From NCBI RefSeq assembly GCF_014697355.1, contig NZ_JACJRQ010000016.1, positions 62,001 to 126,000 of the forward strand: a stretch of DNA of 64,000 nt, in the 5' to 3' direction. Source of the DNA: Nostoc calcicola FACHB-3891. GTDB lineage: Bacteria; Cyanobacteriota; Cyanobacteriia; Cyanobacteriales; Nostocaceae. Below the pieces are notes generated by a model. It saw only the letters and a program-made list of their open reading frames with translations, was not told the DNA's origin and did no database searches. The position numbers and the translations under genes were made by a program. Positions 54,170 through 62,974 of the stretch are shown here, in pieces (position 1 is the stretch's first letter; the number at the start of each line of letters is the position of its first letter).

Positions 54170-55018
54170 ATGCGTCGAGATTCGATATTTTACAAACTAT
54201 TTCAACAATCCCCGACTTTGCTGTTTGAATTATTAACAAATCCTCCCACAAATGCAGAAGCTTATCGATTTGATTCAGTCGCTATCAAAGAACCGAAATT
54301 TGAAATCGATGGAGTGTTTTTACCACCAGAAAATACAAGTCCGGGTGTTGTGTATTTCTGTGAGGTACAATTCCAGAAGGATGAAAGGCTTTATGAAAGG
54401 GTATTTGCAGAATCATCTTTATATTTCTACCGCAATCGTGACAGATTTAACGATTGGCAGGTAGTGATAATTTACCCATCCCGCAGTATTGAACAAAATG
54501 ATATTTATTCCCATCGAAATCAACTCAATGGCGATCAAGTACATCGGATTTATCTAGATGAATTGGGAGATATTCGCTCCCTACCTGTGTGGGTGGCATT
54601 GATGGTATTAACTACGGTAGACGATGAACTTGCACCCTCCGAGGCTAGATATTTAATTGAGCGTTCCTCTGTGGAACAGCCAGAAACTGCAAGTCACGCC
54701 ATAATTGAGTTAGTAACCACAATCTTAGTGTACAAATTTGAACAATTAAGCCGAGAGGAGGTAGAACAGATGTTGGGAATAACGCTTAAGGAAACGAGAG
54801 TTTATCGAGAAATTAAGGAAGAGGGACGAGAAGAAGGACGAATTGAGGGGGAGCGATCGCTCATTTTCCGATTACTACAAAGACGGTTGGGAGAATTACC
54901 TCAAGATATCCGTGAATCTATTGAAACTCTCTCCTTAGAAAAATTAGAAAATCTGGGCGAAGCATTGCTTGATTTTACCAGCTTGGCTGATTTGCAAGTT
55001 TGGTTAGAAGCACTTTAA
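54170..55018 (+). CDS. Rpn/PD-(D/E)XK nuclease family protein (DUF2887 type)
   Basis: A 282-residue member of the transposase-like PD-(D/E)XK families that are abundant in cyanobacteria. The nuclease core is FEIDGVFLPP followed by VVYFCEVQFQKDERLYERVFAES, where Asp, Glu and Gln fit a D-x-ExQ active site. A helical part and a Glu/Arg/Gly-rich segment (EEGREEGRIEGERS) precede a C-terminal helix pair (LRQRRLGELPQDI-like). Relatives promote recombination or cut DNA; the role in the cell is unclear. There are no inverted repeats around it, so it is not an active insertion sequence. Confidence 0.85.
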   Translation: MRRDSIFYKLFQQSPTLLFELLTNPPTNAEAYRFDSVAIKEPKFEIDGVFLPPENTSPGVVYFCEVQFQKDERLYERVFAESSLYFYRNRDRFNDWQVVIIYPSRSIEQNDIYSHRNQLNGDQVHRIYLDELGDIRSLPVWVALMVLTTVDDELAPSEARYLIERSSVEQPETASHAIIELVTTILVYKFEQLSREEVEQMLGITLKETRVYREIKEEGREEGRIEGERSLIFRLLQRRLGELPQDIRESIETLSLEKLENLGEALLDFTSLADLQVWLEAL

Positions 55019-55020
55019 AG

Positions 55021-55770
55021 TTAGGACGGACGCCCATTTTCAGCTAAAATTCTTTGGGGAATAACAATATAGCCGGTAGTGCGATCGCCAAGTACTAAAT
55101 TACGTTGTTCTCCCCAATACCACCAGTATGCACCAACATAAGCGCAAACTAGGCCATCTAGTTTATCTTCAGTTGCCTTCAAGGCTGCGCCTGTGGTAGG
55201 GATTTCCAGAAAAAACGAATTGCACAGACGCACGGGAGGAGAAAGAGAGGGGAGAATATCGAGAAGATAATTTTGCAGTTTGATTAATTCTAGGCGGCGT
55301 TCGCTGAGGCGTCCTTTTTTGTATTTAAGGATGCGTTCTAAGTTGAACAGATGAACAATTGCTGGGTGGGGAAAGACTTCTATTTGATATCTGCCGAGTT
55401 TTTGCGGTTCGATGGTGGGGGCGTGTATGTAGCCACGAGATTCTAATTCTAAGCCAAAGTTGATGGTGCGATCGGCAAAGGGCAGGTTTTTGTTAGCTGG
55501 GTAACATCCAGCGTGATATTTACCAAAGTATTTATGCGTGAGTTTGTCGGGGAGGCGACTTCCAGCGTCGTTAGGTATGAGGGTGGGTGCATCTACAGCG
55601 ATGATGGCTGGTTCCTCTGGTTGTACACTCTCATCAATCCATGTCAGGATGTCTGCAATGGCTTCTTTGCGGTCTAAATCAAGTAGTTGCAGTTGTCCAT
55701 CTATCCACTCTAAGCAGCATAGTCCGCTTGGTTGCGATTTCCAGCCTAAATCAATGCCAATAAATTTCAT
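55021..55770 (-). CDS. DUF429 family protein
   Basis: A 249-residue protein of the DUF429 family, which has an actin/RNase H-like ATPase or nuclease-like fold. It starts MKFIGIDLGWKSQPSGLCCLEW and has IIAVDAPTLIPNDAGSRLPD, FPHPAIVHLF, KYKKGR, and EDKLDGLVCAYVGAYWW, with conserved Asp residues expected to bind metal. The function is unknown. Start codons at 55770 and 55776 are equally possible. It ends two bases past the stop of the convergent PD-(D/E)XK gene. Confidence 0.88.
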   Translation of the reverse strand: MKFIGIDLGWKSQPSGLCCLEWIDGQLQLLDLDRKEAIADILTWIDESVQPEEPAIIAVDAPTLIPNDAGSRLPDKLTHKYFGKYHAGCYPANKNLPFADRTINFGLELESRGYIHAPTIEPQKLGRYQIEVFPHPAIVHLFNLERILKYKKGRLSERRLELIKLQNYLLDILPSLSPPVRLCNSFFLEIPTTGAALKATEDKLDGLVCAYVGAYWWYWGEQRNLVLGDRTTGYIVIPQRILAENGRPS

Positions 55771-56191
55771 GAACATCACACGAATTTGTGATTATTTTCG
55801 CATTCCGCGGCAACACTTCACCAAAACAGCACCTAGTTGCAAGTGCTGAGTATTCAAGAACAATTTAGGTAAACTAATATTTAATTGCCAAAAAATCATC
55901 GCAAATAATTTTATAATCTTAAAAACCTTGTCGGAATTCCAGAGCCAGAATGCTTGAAGAATTGGGAGAAGTTATGATGAATTAAGGCAGCCATAATTAA
56001 TTTAGTGAGAGAAAATATCTCTAGTTATTTCCAAATTCGGGTAGATGTAATTTTGAATTTGTAAAAATTCAATCGTTTGTCATATACTAATTATTCTAAA
56101 CTATTTCTGAATTCTGAATTCTGACTCCTGACTACTGACTCCTGACTGCTGTTTTCTTTGATTTCACAAGAAGTTAATTAAAATTCTTACC
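55771..56191. other. Divergent intergenic region
   Basis: About 420 bases between the DUF429 and glycosyltransferase genes. A TGACTCCTGACTACTGACTCC repeat lies at 56118-56150. No other signal was recognised. Confidence 0.5.
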
Positions 56192-57457
56192 ATGCAGATT
56201 TTATTTTTACATCCCAACTTTCCCGCCCAATTTCGCAATCTCGCTATGTTTTTGGGTAAGGATAATAATTTCAAAGTTGTTTTTGGCACAAATCGTCGGG
56301 AAGGAGAAATATTTGGCGTTAATAAAGCCATTTATACTCCTTCTCGTGAACCTGCTCCCCAAACCCATCACTACGTTCGCAGTCTGGAAAATGCTGTACT
56401 CACTGGTCAAGCTGTTTATCGCATAGCAGAAAAATTAAAATCTGAGGGTTTTGTTCCAGATATAGTTTATGGTCATTCTGGTTGGGGACCGACTTTGTTT
56501 ATGAAAGATGTGTTTCCCAAAGCAGAATTGTTATGTTATTTCGAGTGGTTTTATCATGCTCATGGTTCCGATGCAGATTTTGATCCCAACGAACCATTAA
56601 ATGCTGATGATGTATGCCGAATTCGCGTCAAAAATACGCCGATTTTGACTGATTTATATAGTTGCGATCGCGGACTTTCTCCTACCTATTGGCAGCGGCA
56701 ACAATTTCCTAAAGAATATCATGATAAAATCACCGTATGTCATGATGGTGTTGATACGAAATTTTTTGTTCCCAAACCAGACGCAAAGTTAGTTTTACCA
56801 AGAATAAATCTCGACCTTTCCCATGTGGAAGAGTTAGTAACTTATGTGGGGCGAGGAATGGAACCTTATAGAGGTTTTCCGCAGTTTATGGAAGCTGTAG
56901 CCCTAATTCAGCAACGGCGACCCAAATGCCATGTAGTAGTTGTGGGAGAAGATAGAGTTGCTTATGGTAAAAATCTCCCCGATGGCAAGACTTATAAACA
57001 ATTAATGCTGGAAAAATTATCTTTAGATTTATCAAGGTTGCACTTTACAGATAGCCTACCTTACCATGAATATCTTCAGGTATTACAAGCTTCTTCTGCT
57101 CATATTTATTTAACTCGTCCTTTTGTTTTATCGTGGTCAATGTTAGAGGCAATGTCAGTGGGATGTGTGCTGGTAACTTCCAGAACTGCGCCAGTGTTAG
57201 AGGTTGTACAGGATGGCGTTAATGGTCTACTGGTAGATTTCTTTTCTCCCCAAAATATTGCTAATCGGGTTGAAGAAGCGCTGAATAATCCTCAGGAAAT
57301 GAATGCGATTCGTGCCAACGCGCGAGCGACAATTCTTAAGCATTATGATGTGGCGAAACTTTTACCACAGCATTTGCAATGGATGTTAGCTACTAAAAAT
57401 TCTGATATTAAAAAGCGCCAAACTCCTAAAACTTCTAAAGGATTTGGCGGAAATTAG
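56192..57457 (+). CDS. Glycosyltransferase family 4
   Basis: A 421-residue cytoplasmic GT-B enzyme. The N-terminal acceptor domain starts MQILFLHPNFPAQFRNLA and has DIVYGHSGWG and LLCYFEWFYHAHGSDADFDP. The C-terminal donor domain begins near 200 (VTYVGRGMEPYRGFPQFMEAVALI) and has the GT4 donor-site segment RPFVLSWSMLEAMSVGCVLV. It uses a nucleotide sugar, probably in polysaccharide or glycolipid synthesis. The gene at 57528 follows 70 bases later on the same strand and may be co-transcribed. Confidence 0.92.
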   Translation: MQILFLHPNFPAQFRNLAMFLGKDNNFKVVFGTNRREGEIFGVNKAIYTPSREPAPQTHHYVRSLENAVLTGQAVYRIAEKLKSEGFVPDIVYGHSGWGPTLFMKDVFPKAELLCYFEWFYHAHGSDADFDPNEPLNADDVCRIRVKNTPILTDLYSCDRGLSPTYWQRQQFPKEYHDKITVCHDGVDTKFFVPKPDAKLVLPRINLDLSHVEELVTYVGRGMEPYRGFPQFMEAVALIQQRRPKCHVVVVGEDRVAYGKNLPDGKTYKQLMLEKLSLDLSRLHFTDSLPYHEYLQVLQASSAHIYLTRPFVLSWSMLEAMSVGCVLVTSRTAPVLEVVQDGVNGLLVDFFSPQNIANRVEEALNNPQEMNAIRANARATILKHYDVAKLLPQHLQWMLATKNSDIKKRQTPKTSKGFGGN

Positions 57458-57527
57458 CTATTAGGTATGGGACATTCACAAATGACCAATGATAAATAAC
57501 AAATGACTAAGAAAAGCGATATTTGAA

Positions 57528-58394
57528 ATGCGAATTCTTCTTACTATTGCTCACTTTTTTAAACCTAGCAATGAAGGTCGTCATGCTTCTCAACGCAAAG
57601 ACCCCCAACCTCGTTTGCAAGCCTTAAGTCAAAGCCTTACTGCTTTACAGCAATTATTTGGTAAATCTCAAAGTATCATTAACATTGCTCAGCGATTAGC
57701 TTTTCCTGCTAATCAACCCCAATCTCACGACTTAGATATTGTTATTTGTACAACCCAAAATAATCATCTTTTAAATCAGCTTGCTGTACCATCCCATTTT
57801 TATAAGCATTATTCTAGCAATGTAGAACCTATGCTTTTAGGATTTGAATGTCAAGCTGTTCTGAAAAGTTGTCTTGGTCAATATGATTACTACTGCTTTC
57901 TAGAAGATGATTTAATCATTCATGACCCCTGGTTTTTTATAAAATTAAACTGGTTTACCCAACAAGCGGGTGACTCTAATTTACTCCAGCCAAATCGTTA
58001 TGAAATCTCTCCTCATGGTTTGGTTCACAAAGCTTATATTGATGGAGATTTGGCTTTGCGAGTCACTGCTGCTTTTCAAAATGTACAGGAGCAACAGCAA
58101 TTCAAGGGTACGATTATGAATACACCTATTACTTTTGTTCGTGCCCTTAATCCCCACGCAGGCTGCTATTTTTTGAATGCAAATCAGATGGCTCAATGGG
58201 CTAATCAACCTTATTTTCTCGACCGAGATACTAGCTTTGTCGGTCCTCTTGAAAGTGCTGCTACTTTGGGAATTATGAAAACATTTCGAGTGTATAAAAC
58301 TTCACCAGAACAAGCAAGTTTTTTGGAAATTCAGCACTTTGGAACAGGATTTTTGGGGTTAATTGGTGGACAGGTGGGTTTGGCACAAAGATAA
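57528..58394 (+). CDS. Putative GT-A-like glycosyltransferase
   Basis: A 288-residue protein without a signal peptide after MRILLTIAHFFKPS. A central YDYYCFLEDDLIIHDPWFF resembles the metal- and nucleotide-sugar-binding DxD region of GT-A enzymes. DIVICTTQNNHLLNQL and PHAGCYFLNANQMAQWA fit such a fold. The C-terminus (FVGPLESAATLGIMKTFRVYK) is also typical of some cyanobacterial calcium-independent sugar transferases. The gene context with a GT4 enzyme supports this role. The family was not identified with certainty. Confidence 0.7.
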   Translation: MRILLTIAHFFKPSNEGRHASQRKDPQPRLQALSQSLTALQQLFGKSQSIINIAQRLAFPANQPQSHDLDIVICTTQNNHLLNQLAVPSHFYKHYSSNVEPMLLGFECQAVLKSCLGQYDYYCFLEDDLIIHDPWFFIKLNWFTQQAGDSNLLQPNRYEISPHGLVHKAYIDGDLALRVTAAFQNVQEQQQFKGTIMNTPITFVRALNPHAGCYFLNANQMAQWANQPYFLDRDTSFVGPLESAATLGIMKTFRVYKTSPEQASFLEIQHFGTGFLGLIGGQVGLAQR

Positions 58395-58607
58395 ATTAAC
58401 TTTCAGAGTTAGACCATCTTTAGAAGTTAAAAGTTAAATATCTTTTTACTTTTACATCAATAAATAGAGTAGGGTGAGCATGGCAATGCCCACCCTACTA
58501 CTAGCAACTTACTTAGACAAACTTATATCATGTCCGCCTAATCACTTATCATTAAAATCTCTCCGCGTCAGTCTAAACAATAAGTCTTTAACCGGACATG
58601 ATATTAC
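58395..58607. other. Intergenic region with long inverted repeat
   Basis: It holds a palindrome GTAGGGTGAGCATGGC/GCCCACCCTAC (58470-58500) and a 12-bp perfect inverted repeat ATATCATGTCCG / CGGACATGATAT (58525-58536 and 58593-58604) that brackets the 3' end of the next gene. Confidence 0.75.
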
Positions 58608-59510
58608 TTAAGCGTATTGTTTTTTCTTGCGAAGCTGTGGAAGTTGGCTAGCCATAAAACTTAAACCTGCGAAGAGTAAACCCATTGTGCCGGCGGATTC
58701 TGGTACGGCTTTGAGATCGCCCTTAAGAGCGATTCCATCATTACCGCACTCCAAGAAGATGTTACTAACATAATTACCCTCGCCCATTAAAGCCTTATCA
58801 AAGGAAAAGCCAATGGTATATTGCCCACTAGCAGAAAAGTTACCAAAATTTAGCCCAGCAAGATTGAGTTGCTGATCGTTGAGCATGGAGATATTTCCAA
58901 CTTTCGTACCTGACCCAATGGCGTTGAGAATCGGTGTATTATTCCAAGTAGGATTTTGAGCGACATTAGAGTTGTAGTAGTAGTTGTAAACGTCTTGTTG
59001 GGTGGCTAGGTCTGTGCCTTGGGTATTATTCTGACCCCAGCCCCAGTCGTAGTACCATTTCAAGTTACTGTAGCCTCCATGTTGTGTAGTTGTACTCTTT
59101 GCTTGGACTCCTTGGTAAACTCCTGTTGCTAAGCTATTGTTATAGTCGGCAAACCTCACACCAAATAGCTGACCACTTTGACTCGCTGTTTGGAAGTCTT
59201 TACCTGAGAAATTGAAGAATAAGTCGCTCCAACCAATATGGACTGAATGTCCTGGATTCCAGTAGTCATCGGGATCGGTTGTACCACCCAGAGGCATCCC
59301 GCCTGTAAGAGCAACATAGATTTTGTCACCTGAGTCTTTGACAGCCATACCTTTGATATCAAAAACGGAACCTCCAGAACCATCCTGAAAGGAATCGATA
59401 CTATAGTTCCAGCCATCGTAGAGTTGTCCAGCATTTGCTTGTTGATTAGATACACTCAGGAGGCTAATGCTGATAGCTGTAGTGGCAAGAAGAACTTTTA
59501 GAGTTTTCAT
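58608..59510 (-). CDS. PEP-CTERM-like exported surface protein
   Basis: A 300-residue exported protein. An N-terminal signal peptide (VLLATTAISISLLSVSNQQANA) is followed by a beta-rich domain and a C-terminal sorting signal: KAVPESAGTMGLLFAGLSFM, then RKKKQ. That is the PEP-CTERM plan (VPEP, hydrophobic helix, basic tail), with Ser in place of the second Pro. Exosortase recognises such tails. The middle GGTTDPDDYWNPGHSVHIGWSDLFFNF resembles exosortase-dependent XDD families. It probably sits in the envelope or matrix. The function is unknown. Confidence 0.82.
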   Translation of the reverse strand: MKTLKVLLATTAISISLLSVSNQQANAGQLYDGWNYSIDSFQDGSGGSVFDIKGMAVKDSGDKIYVALTGGMPLGGTTDPDDYWNPGHSVHIGWSDLFFNFSGKDFQTASQSGQLFGVRFADYNNSLATGVYQGVQAKSTTTQHGGYSNLKWYYDWGWGQNNTQGTDLATQQDVYNYYYNSNVAQNPTWNNTPILNAIGSGTKVGNISMLNDQQLNLAGLNFGNFSASGQYTIGFSFDKALMGEGNYVSNIFLECGNDGIALKGDLKAVPESAGTMGLLFAGLSFMASQLPQLRKKKQYA

Positions 59511-59969
59511 ATTTATGAGAATATTTCCGATTAGGCGATGATTTTTTATCTGTAAAAAGCCTAACCAAACTTATGTAAAGTCTGTAGTGTTTTAGATGAT
59601 TTATTTTGAAAAAATCTCGTAAATTATTCTACTTATTTATCTATAAAAACTCAGTATTGTACTTAATTATTTATATAATGATAATTGCTTATTTTATATC
59701 TGGGATAATTTAGTATCTGGTTAATCACGTGGAAATATCTAAAATCATGCCACCAAAATATATGTTTTTAATGAAGGATTAATTATTTGATTTTTATATC
59801 CTTGATTTCAATTAGGTGGTGTATTTTATTAAATAGCGTCTTTTGGGTTTCTACGTAGGAGCGATCGCCATCACCCAGGGTAGGACGCAAAAAGACGAAA
59901 ATCTTGAGTTTGAGAATCCGATGTTTGGTAAGTAGAGACAGGATTAATTTTGTCTCTACTTACCAAACA
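59511..59969. other. Intergenic region with the radical SAM terminator-like hairpin
   Basis: AT-rich, with a GCGATCGC site near 59862. The only marked structure is the 21-bp inverted repeat at 59920-59971. The promoter of the surface-protein gene should lie at the left end. Confidence 0.6.
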
Positions 59970-59971
59970 TC
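59920..59971 (-). terminator. Perfect 21-bp inverted repeat next to the radical SAM stop codon
   Basis: GATGTTTGGTAAGTAGAGAC (59920-59939) is fully complementary to GTCTCTACTTACCAAACATC (59952-59971), around a 12-base AT-rich loop. The right arm overlaps the first bases of the stop codon. There is no T-run, so it is hairpin-like rather than a classical terminator. TAGAGAC hairpins recur in the genome (compare 48110-48130). Confidence 0.6.
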
Positions 59972-61547
59972 AATTAACAGGCGATAACTGATAACTTGCT
60001 TTTTCTATTACCTGTTGCTGTTGCTTCAATGTTTCTAGTTGTGTTTCTAGTTCCAGCTTCACTTCATGACGGAAGCTGAAGAAGTGTTCACCAAAACTCA
60101 ATGCGACGAGGTAATCATACAATAAATCTGGTTTCTGAAAGGCGATCGCTACTAATTGCCACCAAAAACGGAAACGAGTTGAGCGAATAATACCCTGTCG
60201 CCAAACAATTATCGGAAATAATCGTAATTCATGCCATGTCAGAGGACGTTTGCCTTTGGGACGCTTACCTTGCATCAAGTTAAAGTGGTGAAAGGTGCGC
60301 TTGAGATAAAGCATCGGCTCATACAAATTCCAAAAAGTCTCAATATATTCCCTAATAACTTCTTCTAAAGGGCGGGTGGGTACAAAATTCATCAACCCTT
60401 TCTGAGAACCCATGAAATCCATCGATCCTTCTTTGAGGCGTTCTTCTTGCTTAAGACGATTCCACATGGCTGTGTTAGGTAATGCTTGCAGCAAACCAAG
60501 ATGAGCTTGAGGAATACCCGTCTCTTCTACAAATGTTTGAATGCGTTGTCCTGCTGCTTTCTTTTCACCATCAAAACCAATAATAAACCCAGACATAATT
60601 TGTAGTCCGGCTCGTGTAATCTTGTAACAAGATTCTACCAGCGAGTGGCGGGTGTTTTGTTCTTTATGGGCTACCGCTAGACTTTCCACATCAGGTGTTT
60701 CAATGCCCATAAATACCATTCTGAACCCAGCTTGCACCATCAACTCAATCAACTCGTCGTCCTCTGCGAGATTTAAGGACGCTTCTGTGAGTAACATAAA
60801 TGGATAGCTACGCTCTTGCATCCAAGGAATTAGCGATCGCAAAAACACCTTAGCACTGCGTTTATTACCAATAAAATTGTCATCTACGACAAATACCAAT
60901 CGCCGCCAGCCCATTTGATATAAGACTTCCATCTCAGCCAGCATTTGTTCTGGTGTTTTGGTGCGTGGCTTGCGACCAAATAAGGTGATAATGTCGCAAA
61001 ATTCACATTGAAATGGACAGCCCCGCGAAAATTGCACGGTAATTGCTAAGTAAGCATCCAAATCTAGCAAGTCAAAACGCGGTATGGGTGTTTGAGTGAC
61101 ATCGGGTTTTTCTGTAGCCCGGAAAACTCCAGAAGTTTCTCCCCGTGCTAATGCTTCTAAAAATAAGGGGACAGTACATTCTCCCTCATCCAAAATTAAA
61201 TAATTAGCTCCTGCTTCCAAGACAAATTCTGGTACTGATGTTGCAAAAGGACCACCAACTGCAACTTTTTTACCTAACGCTACCCCTTTTTGAATTAACT
61301 CCCACAAATCTTTTTTCTGGATAATCATTGCAGATATGATTGCCATCTCACACCAAGCCCAGTCTTCATCTGTCTCTAGACGGACATTGCGATCGACTAG
61401 TCTAATTTCCCAATCACTTGGTAGCATTGCTGCTACTGTAATTAAACCCAATGGCGGGTTTGTTGAACGTAACCCTGCCAAATCAAGGGTTTCCTGGTAA
61501 GACCAGAAAGAATTGGGCATTATAGGCCAGAGTAGTAAAGCTTTCAT
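59970..61547 (-). CDS. B12-binding-domain radical SAM protein
   Basis: A 525-residue enzyme. Residues 1-140 fit a cobalamin-binding-like Rossmann domain, but the DxHxxG ligand motif is not seen. The radical SAM core follows with Cys177, Cys181 and Cys184 (RGCPFQCEFCD), whose cluster cleaves S-adenosylmethionine, and MGIETP. A helical C-terminal region is like DUF4070. Relatives act on lipids, hopanoids and bacteriochlorophylls; the substrate here is unknown. The N-terminal Rossmann fold may be structural. It is a single-gene unit. Confidence 0.9.
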   Translation of the reverse strand: MKALLLWPIMPNSFWSYQETLDLAGLRSTNPPLGLITVAAMLPSDWEIRLVDRNVRLETDEDWAWCEMAIISAMIIQKKDLWELIQKGVALGKKVAVGGPFATSVPEFVLEAGANYLILDEGECTVPLFLEALARGETSGVFRATEKPDVTQTPIPRFDLLDLDAYLAITVQFSRGCPFQCEFCDIITLFGRKPRTKTPEQMLAEMEVLYQMGWRRLVFVVDDNFIGNKRSAKVFLRSLIPWMQERSYPFMLLTEASLNLAEDDELIELMVQAGFRMVFMGIETPDVESLAVAHKEQNTRHSLVESCYKITRAGLQIMSGFIIGFDGEKKAAGQRIQTFVEETGIPQAHLGLLQALPNTAMWNRLKQEERLKEGSMDFMGSQKGLMNFVPTRPLEEVIREYIETFWNLYEPMLYLKRTFHHFNLMQGKRPKGKRPLTWHELRLFPIIVWRQGIIRSTRFRFWWQLVAIAFQKPDLLYDYLVALSFGEHFFSFRHEVKLELETQLETLKQQQQVIEKASYQLSPVN

Positions 61548-61774
61548 CAGCAGACTCCCCGGAGTAGAGAAATTAACTCACAATTCCCAGGTTACTGCTA
61601 CTTTCTCTTAGAAAAACTTAAATTTTTCCTAATCGTGTAAATAGAAGTACATAAATTGCTTAGATAAGCAAAAAAAGTTTTATTTACGGCGTTTTGCGGT
61701 TTATTCGACCTGACTGTAATCATTTTATTCGGCGATCGCCCAGAGTACTCAACAAGGGCAATGTCAGTTGTCAG
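61548..61774. other. Intergenic region
   Basis: Between the radical SAM and PepSY genes. Only a GGCGATCGCC HIP1 site and a TGTCAGTTGTCAGTTAATC short repeat were seen. Confidence 0.5.
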
Positions 61775-62920
61775 TTAATCGCGGCGTGAATGTGACAGTT
61801 CTGATGGGCGATCGCTTATCCTAGTTTTAGCTTGATAACGATACCGCCACATTACAAAGCCAGTGATAAATAAAATTAATGGTGCAAGTCCAACAAATAC
61901 ATAGAGGATACGGGATGGAAGTCCCCAAAAAGTACCATAGTGGAGGGGAACAAAGGAGTTGAGGACGCGATCGCCCAGTGATAACTTCAAACCGTTATCA
62001 ACTCGCAAAACTTTACCACTGTACTGGTCAAGATAAACATTACTGTTACCATACTCTATATTTTCCTGCGGCAACTTCATGCGAATTTGTAAGGCATTTT
62101 CTGGTTTATCAGGAAAGTAAATGCTTTTGGTAATAGCACCTGGCAAAGCAGCATTCGCAATTTTTAGTTGTTGGGTTAGATTTAAAATCGATTTACCAAA
62201 AATTGGCTGAGATACTGGCTCAGATAATTTTGGAGTGAATGTAACAGCGTAAATAATCGGCTCAGTTAAATCGTAGAAGTTCCAGCAAAAGCCAGTAAAG
62301 CCAGTAAAAAATAAAAAAACCACAGTAATGATGCCAGCCACTTTGTGAATGTCAAAGTTCGCACGTTTAGGATGAGCATCAAGTTTGATTTTGAAGCCTG
62401 TAATCAATCTGCGCCAACCAGGCCAAAGAATTAAACCTGTGATACTAAGAATACACATTAGCAAGGCAGTAATGCCAACAATTATAATTCCGGTTTCACC
62501 TGCCATCAAGGTATAGTGCAAATTAAGCATTATCCCAATCAGGGTTTGATCCCATAGGCGTTGACCCATAATTTTCCCTGTATAAGGGTTGACAAAAACC
62601 TCTGTTCTGTGACCATCAGTTGATGCCAATTGTCCTATGTAAGGAGTATCTGGAGCATCTGGCAAATAAATCCGAAAAAGTTTCAAGTCACTTCGTGCAG
62701 CATACCTAGCCTGAATTATATTTACCACAGACTCTGGAGATAACTGCTCTTTTTGGGGTGTAATGTGTCCATACTGTTGAGCGATCGCCAAGTGGTCAAA
62801 ATCTTGCTCAAACACCAACAAGCTACCTGTTAAGCCGACTATAATTAGCACCAGTCCTACTGCTAAACCAACATAGCGGTGCAAAATAAATGTTAGATCG
62901 CGTATTTTTTTAGAGTTCAT
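61775..62920 (-). CDS. PepSY-associated membrane protein (iron/siderophore uptake type)
   Basis: A 381-residue inner-membrane protein with four membrane helices, including HRYVGLAVGLVLIIVGLTGSLLVF at the N-terminus, LMCILSITGLILWPGWRRLI, FDIHKVAGIITVVFLFFTGFTGF and the C-terminal ILYVFVGLAPLILFITGFVMWRYR. PepSY-type periplasmic loops lie between. Such proteins are encoded beside TonB-dependent receptors and are linked to ferric-siderophore reduction or uptake. It follows the receptor at 62975 on the same strand by 54 bases, so the two are likely one iron-regulated operon. No Fur box could be placed because the promoter is outside the window. Confidence 0.9.
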   Translation of the reverse strand: MNSKKIRDLTFILHRYVGLAVGLVLIIVGLTGSLLVFEQDFDHLAIAQQYGHITPQKEQLSPESVVNIIQARYAARSDLKLFRIYLPDAPDTPYIGQLASTDGHRTEVFVNPYTGKIMGQRLWDQTLIGIMLNLHYTLMAGETGIIIVGITALLMCILSITGLILWPGWRRLITGFKIKLDAHPKRANFDIHKVAGIITVVFLFFTGFTGFCWNFYDLTEPIIYAVTFTPKLSEPVSQPIFGKSILNLTQQLKIANAALPGAITKSIYFPDKPENALQIRMKLPQENIEYGNSNVYLDQYSGKVLRVDNGLKLSLGDRVLNSFVPLHYGTFWGLPSRILYVFVGLAPLILFITGFVMWRYRYQAKTRISDRPSELSHSRRD

Positions 62921-62974
62921 AGTAGATGCTTTCCGATACCATACAGGACTTAATGAGTTAAGAAATTCAAGAAA

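Noticed and set aside
54170..55018. An insertion sequence
   Set aside because: The protein belongs to a transposase-like PD-(D/E)XK family, but no terminal inverted repeats or target duplications flank the gene.
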